Part shown: one piece after another, positions 7,809 to 15,277 of the stretch
Position numbering within the stretch: position 1 is the first letter of the stretch
How the letters are laid out: each line of letters starts with the position of its first letter
Source of the DNA: Micromonospora sp. MH99
Lineage (GTDB): Bacteria > Actinomycetota > Actinomycetes > Mycobacteriales > Micromonosporaceae
NCBI RefSeq assembly: GCF_021442385.1
Contig: NZ_MUZA01000053.1
Location: 1 to 43,848, forward strand
Reading direction: 5' to 3'
DNA length: 43,848 nt
Program-made: the position numbers and the translations under genes
The notes under the pieces: generated by a model
What the model saw: the letters and a program-made list of their open reading frames with translations, nothing else
The model's database searches: none
What the model was told of the DNA's origin: nothing

Positions 7809-9515
7809 TTGACCAGGCATGGACTGCACCGCATCACCCGGCTCCGCAACGGCCCCCGGCGCAAGGCGATCGCCGTCGGCGTGGTCGGCGGTGCGGTGGT
7901 GGCCGGCATCGTGGCGACAATGATGCCGCTGCTGGCCAGCGACGACCTGTCGATCCGCGCGGTGGCGGACACCACCGCGACGATGGTGTCGCAGGACGGC
8001 GACAACGCCACCAAGGGAACCCTCGCGACGTGTCCGGCGCGCTGCGACGGCAACCCGCGCGGCGGCCGGGAGGCGGTCGTCGAGTTCGCGGTGACCACTC
8101 TCCCCGCCGCCGCCGTCAACGTCCGGGCGACGCTGCGCATGCACGCCTGGCAGCAGTTCGCCGCCACGGTGACCGCGCACGCCTCATCGGTGAGCGCCCG
8201 CGAGGCGCGACCGGTCCCGGTGCAGGTGGGGACCGCGTTGGACACCGTGACCGGTGTGGCCAAGGGCGTCAACGAGTGGGACGTCTCCAAGCTGGTCACC
8301 GGAAACGGCACCTGGACGGTGTCGCTCGCCCAGACCGGCCTGGAGACCCGCGTCTACTGGGCGTCGGTCGAGAACCGCAACCCGGATCTGCGCCCCAGCC
8401 TGGTGATCAGCTACGACCTCGGCAGCGGACCCACCTCGGCGCCGACCACCAAGCCGGCGCCGCCGCCCTCGCCGACCGTCGCGCCGACCACCGCCGCGCC
8501 CCGGCCCACGCCGACTGTCGCGCCGACCCGTACGCCGACCCCGACGCAGAGCCCCACCCTCCCGTCCGGCAAGTGCGGCCAGGTGTCCGACACGCTCGTG
8601 CCCTCCTGCGGCGCCTGGTGGGGGATGTACTCACCCGCCAACGCGGGCAGCGGCTGGGACCACGGCAAGGCGATCACCGACGTCGAGGCGCAGGTCGGGC
8701 GCAAGTTCGACATCGTGCACCGCTACCACGACTTCTCCAACGCCGGCAGCAACGGCGCCTTCCCCGACGCGTACGAGGCCCAGCAGATGCGCGAGGGCCG
8801 GCTGATGTTCTTCGCATGGGAGTCCCGCGACTTCTCCGCCGGCACCACGCTGAAGTGGTCCGACATCTACGGTGGCCGGCAGGACGCCACGATCGACGCG
8901 GTCGCCGGTCGCATCCGCGACGCCAAGGTGCCGGTGTTCATGGGCTTCGACCACGAGCCGGAGGACGAGCCGGGCAAGGGCAGCGACGCCGACTTCGTCC
9001 GGGCCTGGAAGTACGTGTACGAGCGGTTCGCCAAGGCCGGCGCGGACAACGCCGTCTGGGTCTGGACGATGATGGGCTGGTCCGGGCACTACTCCCGGTA
9101 CGCCGGCCTCTACCCCGGTGACCGGTACGTCGACTGGGTGGCCTACGACCCGTACAACTTCCACGTCTGCAACGGCAGCACCGTGTGGAAGAGCCCGAGC
9201 ACCACTGTGGACGGCTTCTACCGCTGGCTCGACGAGAACGGCATCGGGGCCGGCAAGCCGCGGATGCTCGCCGAGTTCGGCACGAACTTCGACGCCAAGG
9301 ACCCGGGTGCCAAGCAGCGCTGGTTCCAGGAGTTCCCGGCGGCCCTGAAGGCGCACCCGAAGATCAAGGCCGCCATCTACTTCAACTCGCCGGGCATGAC
9401 CACCCGCACGGCGACCTGTGACATGACGATGAACCACGACGCCTCCGCGGTGGCCGGCTTCACCCAGGCCGGCAAGGACGCGTACCTTCGGCAGCCCACC
9501 GGAGGCAGCCGCTGA
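7809..9515 (+). CDS. Secreted GH26-type glycoside hydrolase with DNRLRE-like N-terminal domain
   Basis: A 568-residue exported enzyme. TTG 7809 is chosen as start because AGGGAG (7797-7802) is correctly placed. A basic N-terminus and hydrophobic segment (about residues 20-45) act as signal or anchor. Next comes a beta-sandwich of the DNRLRE/CBM96 type (about 52-200, ending RPSLVISYDLG), then a Pro/Thr-rich linker (about 203-255). The C-terminal barrel resembles GH26, with probable acid/base E383 in FDHEPEDE and nucleophile E489 in MLAEFGTN. GH26 members cut beta-mannans or beta-1,3-xylans. Placement beside a polysaccharide locus suggests trimming or release of that polymer, but the substrate is unknown. 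Confidence 0.85.
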   Translation: MTRHGLHRITRLRNGPRRKAIAVGVVGGAVVAGIVATMMPLLASDDLSIRAVADTTATMVSQDGDNATKGTLATCPARCDGNPRGGREAVVEFAVTTLPAAAVNVRATLRMHAWQQFAATVTAHASSVSAREARPVPVQVGTALDTVTGVAKGVNEWDVSKLVTGNGTWTVSLAQTGLETRVYWASVENRNPDLRPSLVISYDLGSGPTSAPTTKPAPPPSPTVAPTTAAPRPTPTVAPTRTPTPTQSPTLPSGKCGQVSDTLVPSCGAWWGMYSPANAGSGWDHGKAITDVEAQVGRKFDIVHRYHDFSNAGSNGAFPDAYEAQQMREGRLMFFAWESRDFSAGTTLKWSDIYGGRQDATIDAVAGRIRDAKVPVFMGFDHEPEDEPGKGSDADFVRAWKYVYERFAKAGADNAVWVWTMMGWSGHYSRYAGLYPGDRYVDWVAYDPYNFHVCNGSTVWKSPSTTVDGFYRWLDENGIGAGKPRMLAEFGTNFDAKDPGAKQRWFQEFPAALKAHPKIKAAIYFNSPGMTTRTATCDMTMNHDASAVAGFTQAGKDAYLRQPTGGSR

Positions 9516-9682
9516 CGAGATGACGACACCGTGACGACACGCGCCGTTCATCGAGGGGCAGCCATCTGATCCTCCGGCGTTCTGTCGGCTAGCAGATTCA
9601 TGCACCGCCCAATCGGCGGATGCGCCTACCAGGCTGGGCGAGGCACGCTACCTCGGGTTCTCATCCATCTTGGAGGCGCAGC

Positions 9683-11677
9683 GTGCCCAAACTCTCGCAC
9701 TCGTGGCGTTTGTCAGTACGACGTCGTACTCGGGCGGGGGTGGTCGCTCTGGCGGTCGTCGCCGCGGTGCTCAGCGTGCCCTCGGTGTCCTCGGCGGCAG
9801 TGGTACCGGTGCCCGAAACCGCAACCCTGGTGTCCGCGAATCCCAGCGACTCGACCCCGCACGCCCGTGACGGCGAGACCCGCGCCTTCGCGCAGGTCGG
9901 CAACACGGTCTTCGTCGGCGGCAGCTTCACGCAGCTCCGACAGACCGCCAGCTCCGCGTGGGTCACGCAGCGCTACCTCTTCGCGTACGACCGCACCAGC
10001 GGCACCATGTCCACGACCTTCCTGCCGGTGCTCGACGGCGCGGTCAACACGTTGGTCGCCGGCCCCGGCGGCACGTTGATCGTCGGCGGCGCTTTCAAGA
10101 CCGTCAACGGCGTCTCCCGCAAGAACCTGGTCGCGCTGAACCCCGCGACCGGCGCGATCGTCGACAGCTGGGTCGGGCGCTCCGACGGCGGCGCCGTCCG
10201 GGACCTGGTCCTGTCGGGCAACTGGCTCTACGTGGCCGGCGCGTTCAACTGGCTCAACGGCACCGCGCACGCCGGCCTCGCCCGGCTCAACGCGACGACC
10301 GGCGCGATCGACCCGACGTTCGCCGTCGACGCCACCGTCGGACGCAACGGCACCTCGTCGTACGTGTGGACGATCGACGTCACGCCGGACGGCCACACCC
10401 TGGTGCTGGGCGGCAACTTCACGCTCGTCAACGACCTGCCGCGCAACCAGATCGCGCTTGTCGACCTCACCAGCACGCCGGCGGTGCTGGACTGGAGCAC
10501 CGAGAAGTACGTGTCGCCGTGCGCGTCCCCGGCCACGTTCGTGCACTACGTGCAGGACGTGAAGTTCGGTGAGGACGGCAGTTGGTTCGTGGTCGGCTCC
10601 AACGGCGGCGGTGGGTGGCCGACCGCCTACTGCGACGCCCTGGCCCGTTTCGAGACCCCCGCCCGGGGCAGCGGCCAGCTCGCCACCTGGCTCGACTTCA
10701 CCGGCAACGACACCATCACCTCGGTCGAGGTGGCCGACAACGTCATCTACCTCGGCGGTCACTTTCGGTGGCTGAACAACCCGAACGCCAGCGACACCGC
10801 AGGCAACGGCGCCATCGACCGGCTCGGCATCGGCGCGGTCACCCCGGCCACCGGCCTTCCGGTCAACTGGAACCCGCGCCGCAGCGGCAGCGCCTCGATG
10901 CCCGCCGGCACCACCGCCTGGGGCTCCGCCGTGCCGGTGCTCTGGCGCGGCTCGGACGGCCTCTACTTCGGGCACAACTCCGACGGGATGGGTGAGGAGT
11001 ACCACGGGCGGCTCGGCATGTTCCCGCTCGCCGGCGGGCGTACGTTCACCGCGAAGAACCCGCCGTCGGCGACCACCGGCAACCTCTACCTGGGCACCGC
11101 ACCGGGCGCCGTGACCAAGGTGCCGTTCGACGGCGCCGCGCTGGGCGCCTCGACCGCGGTCAGCCAGCCCGCCTACACCGCGGCCGGCGCGACCTGGCGG
11201 GTCGACGACCGGATCTACTGGGCGCACACCGTCGCGGGTACGCCCACCGGCAGCCGGATCGACATCTCGCTGTTCAACGGCGGCGCGATCGGGTCGCCGT
11301 GGGAGGCGTCCGGCTACAACGACTGGTTCAACCCGGCGCTGCTGACCGGGGCCTTCTATCTCGACGGCCGGCTCTACTACACCCGGACCGGCACCAACAA
11401 CCTCTACTACCGCTACTTCGAGATCGACGGCAACTATCTGGGCGCCACCGAGTTCGCGCTGCCCACCACAGGTGTCACCTGGTCGAGTGTGCGCGGCATG
11501 GCCTGGGTCGGCGGTCGCATCGTCTACGGTGCCACCGACGGCACGTTGCGCAGCGTGCCGTTCGACCCGACGGCCGCGCCGACCGCCGTGGTCAACGGCG
11601 CCACGGCGACTGTTATCGCCACGGCGACGCCCGAGTTGTCCTGGTCTACCCCCTCGATGTTCTTCTCCGTGCAGTAA
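9683..11677 (+). CDS. Secreted beta-propeller protein (delta-60-repeat-like)
   Basis: A 664-residue exported protein. GTG 9683 with GGAGG at 9672-9676 gives a clear signal peptide: basic MPKLSHSWRLSVRRRTR, a hydrophobic core, then cleavage near VSSAA. Repeats of the type FVGGSFTQLR, LIVGGAFKTVNG, LYVAGAFNWLNG, LVLGGNFTLVND and IYLGGHFRWLNN, each followed by ATG(A/T)I-like turns, indicate beta-propeller blades like delta-60 (DUF5122) repeats. No catalytic site is recognised. It follows the GH26 gene and ends shortly before the polysaccharide operon. A role in binding extracellular glycan is a guess from context. Confidence 0.8.
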   Translation: MPKLSHSWRLSVRRRTRAGVVALAVVAAVLSVPSVSSAAVVPVPETATLVSANPSDSTPHARDGETRAFAQVGNTVFVGGSFTQLRQTASSAWVTQRYLFAYDRTSGTMSTTFLPVLDGAVNTLVAGPGGTLIVGGAFKTVNGVSRKNLVALNPATGAIVDSWVGRSDGGAVRDLVLSGNWLYVAGAFNWLNGTAHAGLARLNATTGAIDPTFAVDATVGRNGTSSYVWTIDVTPDGHTLVLGGNFTLVNDLPRNQIALVDLTSTPAVLDWSTEKYVSPCASPATFVHYVQDVKFGEDGSWFVVGSNGGGGWPTAYCDALARFETPARGSGQLATWLDFTGNDTITSVEVADNVIYLGGHFRWLNNPNASDTAGNGAIDRLGIGAVTPATGLPVNWNPRRSGSASMPAGTTAWGSAVPVLWRGSDGLYFGHNSDGMGEEYHGRLGMFPLAGGRTFTAKNPPSATTGNLYLGTAPGAVTKVPFDGAALGASTAVSQPAYTAAGATWRVDDRIYWAHTVAGTPTGSRIDISLFNGGAIGSPWEASGYNDWFNPALLTGAFYLDGRLYYTRTGTNNLYYRYFEIDGNYLGATEFALPTTGVTWSSVRGMAWVGGRIVYGATDGTLRSVPFDPTAAPTAVVNGATATVIATATPELSWSTPSMFFSVQ

Positions 11678-11695
11678 GGGTCAACCGTTGGTAAC

Positions 11696-11720
11696 GGAAC
11701 ATCGGTAGATTGTTCGCGTT
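11696..11720 (+). promoter_or_regulatory. Candidate promoter(s) for the polysaccharide operon
   Basis: GGAAC (11696-11700), 17 bases, then GTT (11718-11720) resembles the ECF sigma-E type promoter known in Streptomyces. A TAGATT at 11706-11711 overlaps it and could be a housekeeping -10. Both lie in the gap after the beta-propeller gene and just before a strong hairpin. Confidence 0.4.
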
Positions 11721-11751
11721 GGGTCGGCGGCGGGACCACCGCCGCCGACCC
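11721..11751 (+). terminator. Perfect 13-bp hairpin in the leader of the polysaccharide operon
   Basis: GGGTCGGCGGCGG (11721-11733) pairs perfectly with CCGCCGCCGACCC (11739-11751) across a 5-base loop. There is no T-run. It may end transcripts from the beta-propeller gene or act as a 5' stabiliser or attenuator of the acyltransferase transcript. It argues against starting that gene upstream at 11710. Confidence 0.55.
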
Positions 11752-11772
11752 CACGATGTGGGGGAGGGGTCG

Positions 11773-12324
11773 TTGGTCGGCGCCGCTGGCATCCGCGCGA
11801 AACGCGCCGTGCACCTGGTCTTCGCGCTCAAACGCGCCTGGTACAGGCTGCGCTACCGACGCCTCACGCTCGGCCGGGACGTGGAGATCCGAGGTCGGAT
11901 CCGGCTGCGCCGGGGCGTACGGGTCAGCATCGGCGACCGGAGCCGGCTCAACAAACTGGTCCGCTTCGCCGGCCCCGGCGAGGTGCGCATCGGCGCCGAC
12001 TGCCTGCTCAACGCCACCTGGATCGGCACCTGGACGTCGGTGACGGTGGGAGACAGGTGCCTTCTGTCCGACTGCGAACTCCTCGACAACGACTTTCACA
12101 ACCTGCCGCCCGGGCAGCGGCACGCCCCGCCCGGCCCGGCCACGCGGGCCCCGATCGTCCTCGAGGAGAACGTGTGGGTCGGCGCGCACGCCCTGGTCCT
12201 CAAGGGAGTCCGCGTCGGCCGGGACAGCGTCGTGGGCGCGGCGACGGTGGTACGCGCGGACGTGCCACCGGGCGTCGTCGTCGTCGGCAATCCTCAACAG
12301 ACGGTGAAGAAGTTCCATGACTGA
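11773..12324 (+). CDS. Hexapeptide-repeat (left-handed beta-helix) acyltransferase
   Basis: A 183-residue member of the CysE/LacA/WbbJ-type O-acyltransferases, which transfer acetyl or similar groups to sugars. TTG 11773 is preferred because GGGGAGGGG lies just before it; GTG 11758 is also in frame. Hexapeptide repeats run through VEIRGRIRLRRGVRVSIGDRSRL and end with VWVGAHALVLKGVRVGRDSVVGAATVV, followed by the typical VVGNPQQTVKKF close. The DNDFHN segment fits the position of the catalytic histidine loop. It is the first gene of the polysaccharide operon and overlaps the next by 8 bases. Acylation of the polymer or its precursor is inferred. Confidence 0.88.
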   Translation: MVGAAGIRAKRAVHLVFALKRAWYRLRYRRLTLGRDVEIRGRIRLRRGVRVSIGDRSRLNKLVRFAGPGEVRIGADCLLNATWIGTWTSVTVGDRCLLSDCELLDNDFHNLPPGQRHAPPGPATRAPIVLEENVWVGAHALVLKGVRVGRDSVVGAATVVRADVPPGVVVVGNPQQTVKKFHD

Positions 12325-13915
12325 CACGACACCCGCCCCCTGGCCGCCGGACGGCCCGTCCGCCGGCACCGCCCGCGCCGTCACGCTCACCGACCTGCTG
12401 CGGGTGCCGATGCACCGGCTGCGGCTGGTGGTAGCGGTAGCCCTGGTCGGCCTGTTCGCCGCCCTCGGCTACGTGCTGCTCGTCCCGGCGGCGGTGAGCG
12501 CGAACGCGGTGGTGGCGGTCCGCCCGGTGGTCACCGACGCCTTCACCCCCAGCGGCGCGGGCGCCGACCGCGCCGTCAACATGAACGTGGAGAGCGGCCT
12601 CGCCACCGGCACCCAGGTGGTCCAGCGTCTCGCCGACGCCACCGGTGGCGAGCCACGCGACATCCGCAACGCCCTCGAGGTCGAGGTGCCCACCGGCGGG
12701 CAGATCCTGCGCTTCACCTATCAGGCGTCCAACGCGCAGCGGGCGGTGCAGGGAGCCAACCTCGCCGCGCAGGCGTACCTCGACGTGCGGCGCACCATGT
12801 ACGAGCAGCAGCGCGCCGAGATGCTGCGCTCCTACGACGCCAGCATCACCAAGGTCGCCGCCCAGCAGGCCGCCGTGCAGAAGCGGGTGAGCAGCGCCAA
12901 GGGCACCGCCGCCGGCGACGCCGCGCTTGCCGAACTGTCCGGAATCAACAACCAGCTCACCCAGCTCAACGCCGCCCGCACCGAGATCGCCGCGGTCGAC
13001 GTCAACCCCGGCTGGATCACCCAGACCGCCGAGCGGGCACTGGCCACCTCCGCCGGGCACCGGCCGCTCTACCTGGTTGCCGGCCTGCTCGGCGGCGCGC
13101 TGATCGGTGTCGTGCTGGCGTACGTCTGGGAGTCGACCGACCGGCGGGTCCGCTCGGTCAGCGACGGCCGGGACGCCAGCGGCCTGCCGCTGCTCGGCAC
13201 GGTGCGCCGGGCCGGTTTTCGGGGCAGCCCCCGGGCCGTCGACGCGGACATCCGCTACGTGGCGATGGCGGTGGCCGAGCGGGTGCGCCAACCGGCCCGG
13301 GTCGCGCTGGTCACCGCCCGGGAAGACGCCACGGCACTCACCGCCGGGCTGGCCGTGGCGCTGGCCGCGGACGGCCGGGAGGTCTTCGTGGCGGACGACA
13401 GCGGGCGCGTGGAGCGCCTGCGCGCCGTCGTCCTCGCCGACCGTGGGCGGCTGCCCATCGACCCGTCCCGGCCGTTGGTGCCCAAACCCCGACCGGCCGG
13501 CACTCCGAGCCCGGCCGGCGCCACCGCGGAGAGTCCGGCGCCTCGGCGGCCCTCCCCGCACCCGCCCGGCGCCCGCCCGTCCACTGACCCGGACTCCACG
13601 CTGACCCTGCCCCGGGTGGCGTCCGGCAACTCCGAGAACGGCCGGCCGGCGTCTGCGGACGAGGTGACCGTGGGGGTCGGCAGCGTCCGCTTCGGCACCT
13701 GGCGCCAGGGCGCGGACCACGGGCTGGTGCTGTTCAACGCCCCACCGGCGGAGTCCGACGAGCGTGGCGTGGCGGTGGCCCGCCAGGGCGGCGCCGTGGT
13801 GGTGGTCGAGCGGGACCGCACCCGCCAGAGTGATCTGCGGCGGCTCGTCGAGCGTCTGCGCGCCGCCGGGGTCACCCCGCTGGGCTTCGTGCTGACCCGC
13901 AACGGCCGGGCCTGA
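12317..13915 (+). CDS. Wzz-like polysaccharide co-polymerase with degenerate BY-kinase domain
   Basis: A 532-residue membrane protein with the layout of actinobacterial chain-length regulators. TM1 is RLRLVVAVALVGLFAALGYVLL (about residues 34-55), followed by an extracytoplasmic Wzz-type region with helical coiled coil (about 60-245) and TM2 (about 247-270). The cytoplasmic part aligns with bacterial tyrosine kinases. However, Walker A is replaced by VTAREDATALTAGL, without GK(S/T), Walker A' reads EVFVADDSG, and the Walker B region reads LVLFNAPPAE where LVIIDTPP is usual. A Pro-rich insert of about 100 residues splits the domain. No C-terminal Tyr cluster is present. It is probably catalytically dead but may still control polymer length. 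Confidence 0.85.
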   Translation: MTDTTPAPWPPDGPSAGTARAVTLTDLLRVPMHRLRLVVAVALVGLFAALGYVLLVPAAVSANAVVAVRPVVTDAFTPSGAGADRAVNMNVESGLATGTQVVQRLADATGGEPRDIRNALEVEVPTGGQILRFTYQASNAQRAVQGANLAAQAYLDVRRTMYEQQRAEMLRSYDASITKVAAQQAAVQKRVSSAKGTAAGDAALAELSGINNQLTQLNAARTEIAAVDVNPGWITQTAERALATSAGHRPLYLVAGLLGGALIGVVLAYVWESTDRRVRSVSDGRDASGLPLLGTVRRAGFRGSPRAVDADIRYVAMAVAERVRQPARVALVTAREDATALTAGLAVALAADGREVFVADDSGRVERLRAVVLADRGRLPIDPSRPLVPKPRPAGTPSPAGATAESPAPRRPSPHPPGARPSTDPDSTLTLPRVASGNSENGRPASADEVTVGVGSVRFGTWRQGADHGLVLFNAPPAESDERGVAVARQGGAVVVVERDRTRQSDLRRLVERLRAAGVTPLGFVLTRNGRA

Positions 13916-13918
13916 TCC

Positions 13919-15277
13919 GTGTCGGTCACCCGCGCCCCGGCCACCGAGCCGCCACCCGGCGAGGCCGCCGCCCCCCTCGGGCCGGTGCCGCCCCCACCCC
14001 CCGCCCGGCTGCCGCTCTGGCCGCTGGCGCTGACGTTCGGGCTGGTGCCGCTCTGGTGGGCGCTCGGGGCCTTCTACCTGGGCTGGCCGCTGCTGGGCGC
14101 GCTGCTGCTCGCGTTGCTGCTCACCCGGGGCCGGGTGCCACTGCCGCCGGCCGCCGGCATCTGGCTGCTGTTCCTGGCCATCGTGGTCGTCAGCGCCACC
14201 CAACTGGCCTCGCCGGCCTCGCTGCTGACGTTCGCCCTGCGGTTGGCCTTCTACCTGACCGCGCTGGTGGTCGGGGTCTACGTCTACGCCGCCGCCCGGG
14301 AACGCGCCGACCTGGTGGCGGTGCTCACCCCGCTCTGCGCGTTCTGGTTCGCGCTGGTGGTGCTGGGCTGGCTCGGGGTGCTGGTGCCCCGACTGGGGAT
14401 GACCACCCCGATGGAGGTGCTGCTGCCCGGCGGTGTGGCCCGTACCCCGTTCATCCGGGACATGGTGCACCTGAGGACCGCGGAGTACAGCGAGCGCTCG
14501 CTCAACCCGATCTACCGGCCGGCCGCGCCGTTCTCGTACACCAACAACTACGGCAGCGCGTACGCCATGACCCTGCCCTGCGTGGTGGCGTACACGATGC
14601 TGCGCCGCCGGGGGCTGCTGCGCTGGGTGCTGCTGGCGTCCCTGCCGCTGTCGCTGGCGCCGGCGTTCCTCACGCTGAACCGGGCGATGTTCCTCAGCCT
14701 GGGCGCCGGGCTCGCGGTGCTCGGGGTGCGGGCCAGCCTGCGCGGCAACGTCCGGGTCGCCGCGTCCATCGTCGGCGTGGTCGTGATCGGCGCGCTGGCC
14801 ACCCTGTTCATCCCGATCACCGACCTGATCAGCCAGCGCGTCGACTCCAGTGACACCAACACCGACCGCTTGTCGCTCTACACCGAGGTGATCCGCCGCG
14901 TACAGGATTCGCCGTGGCTGGGCTACGGCGCTCCGGTGAACGTGGACACGGTCTCCGCGGCGGCGCCGATCGGCACCCAGGGGCAGCTGTGGATGGTGTT
15001 GTTCAGCCACGGCATACCGGCGCTGGTGTGTTTCCTGGGCTGGTTCGTCGCCGCCGCGGTGATCTGCGCGCGGGCGACCTCGGCGGCGGGGCAGTGGCTG
15101 GCGGTGGTGCCGGTGGTCTGCCTCGTGCAGGTCCCGTTCTACGGCATGGCCAACCAGAACCTGTCGGTCGCGTTCTTCGCTGTCGCCTTCGCCATGGCGC
15201 TCGCCGAACGGGAACGGCTGGCGAGCGGGCAGCGCCGACGCCTGCCGCGTCCGCCCGCTACGGCGGTGCCGGCATGA
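13919..15277 (+). CDS. O-antigen ligase/polymerase-like membrane protein (Wzy)
   Basis: A 452-residue protein with a Pro-rich cytoplasmic start and about eleven to twelve hydrophobic segments. The large loop around NPIYRPAAPFSYTNNYGSAYA and the following LNRAMFLSLGAGLAVL fit the Wzy_C / O-antigen ligase superfamily. Such proteins polymerise or ligate lipid-linked repeat units on the outer face of the membrane. GTG 13919 lies 3 bases after the Wzz-like stop, and its own stop overlaps the flippase ATG (15274-15277). It is probably the polymerase of the locus. Confidence 0.87.
   Translation: MSVTRAPATEPPPGEAAAPLGPVPPPPPARLPLWPLALTFGLVPLWWALGAFYLGWPLLGALLLALLLTRGRVPLPPAAGIWLLFLAIVVVSATQLASPASLLTFALRLAFYLTALVVGVYVYAAARERADLVAVLTPLCAFWFALVVLGWLGVLVPRLGMTTPMEVLLPGGVARTPFIRDMVHLRTAEYSERSLNPIYRPAAPFSYTNNYGSAYAMTLPCVVAYTMLRRRGLLRWVLLASLPLSLAPAFLTLNRAMFLSLGAGLAVLGVRASLRGNVRVAASIVGVVVIGALATLFIPITDLISQRVDSSDTNTDRLSLYTEVIRRVQDSPWLGYGAPVNVDTVSAAAPIGTQGQLWMVLFSHGIPALVCFLGWFVAAAVICARATSAAGQWLAVVPVVCLVQVPFYGMANQNLSVAFFAVAFAMALAERERLASGQRRRLPRPPATAVPA

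Noticed and set aside
8440..8570. Tandem DNA repeat in the GH26 gene
   Set aside because: This is the Pro/Thr-rich interdomain linker (PTPT/APTT codons), normal for secreted actinobacterial hydrolases, not a separate repeat element.
9516..9682. Riboswitch or small RNA before the beta-propeller gene
   Set aside because: Short direct repeats (GACGACAC) and weak hairpins only; no known riboswitch core recognised.
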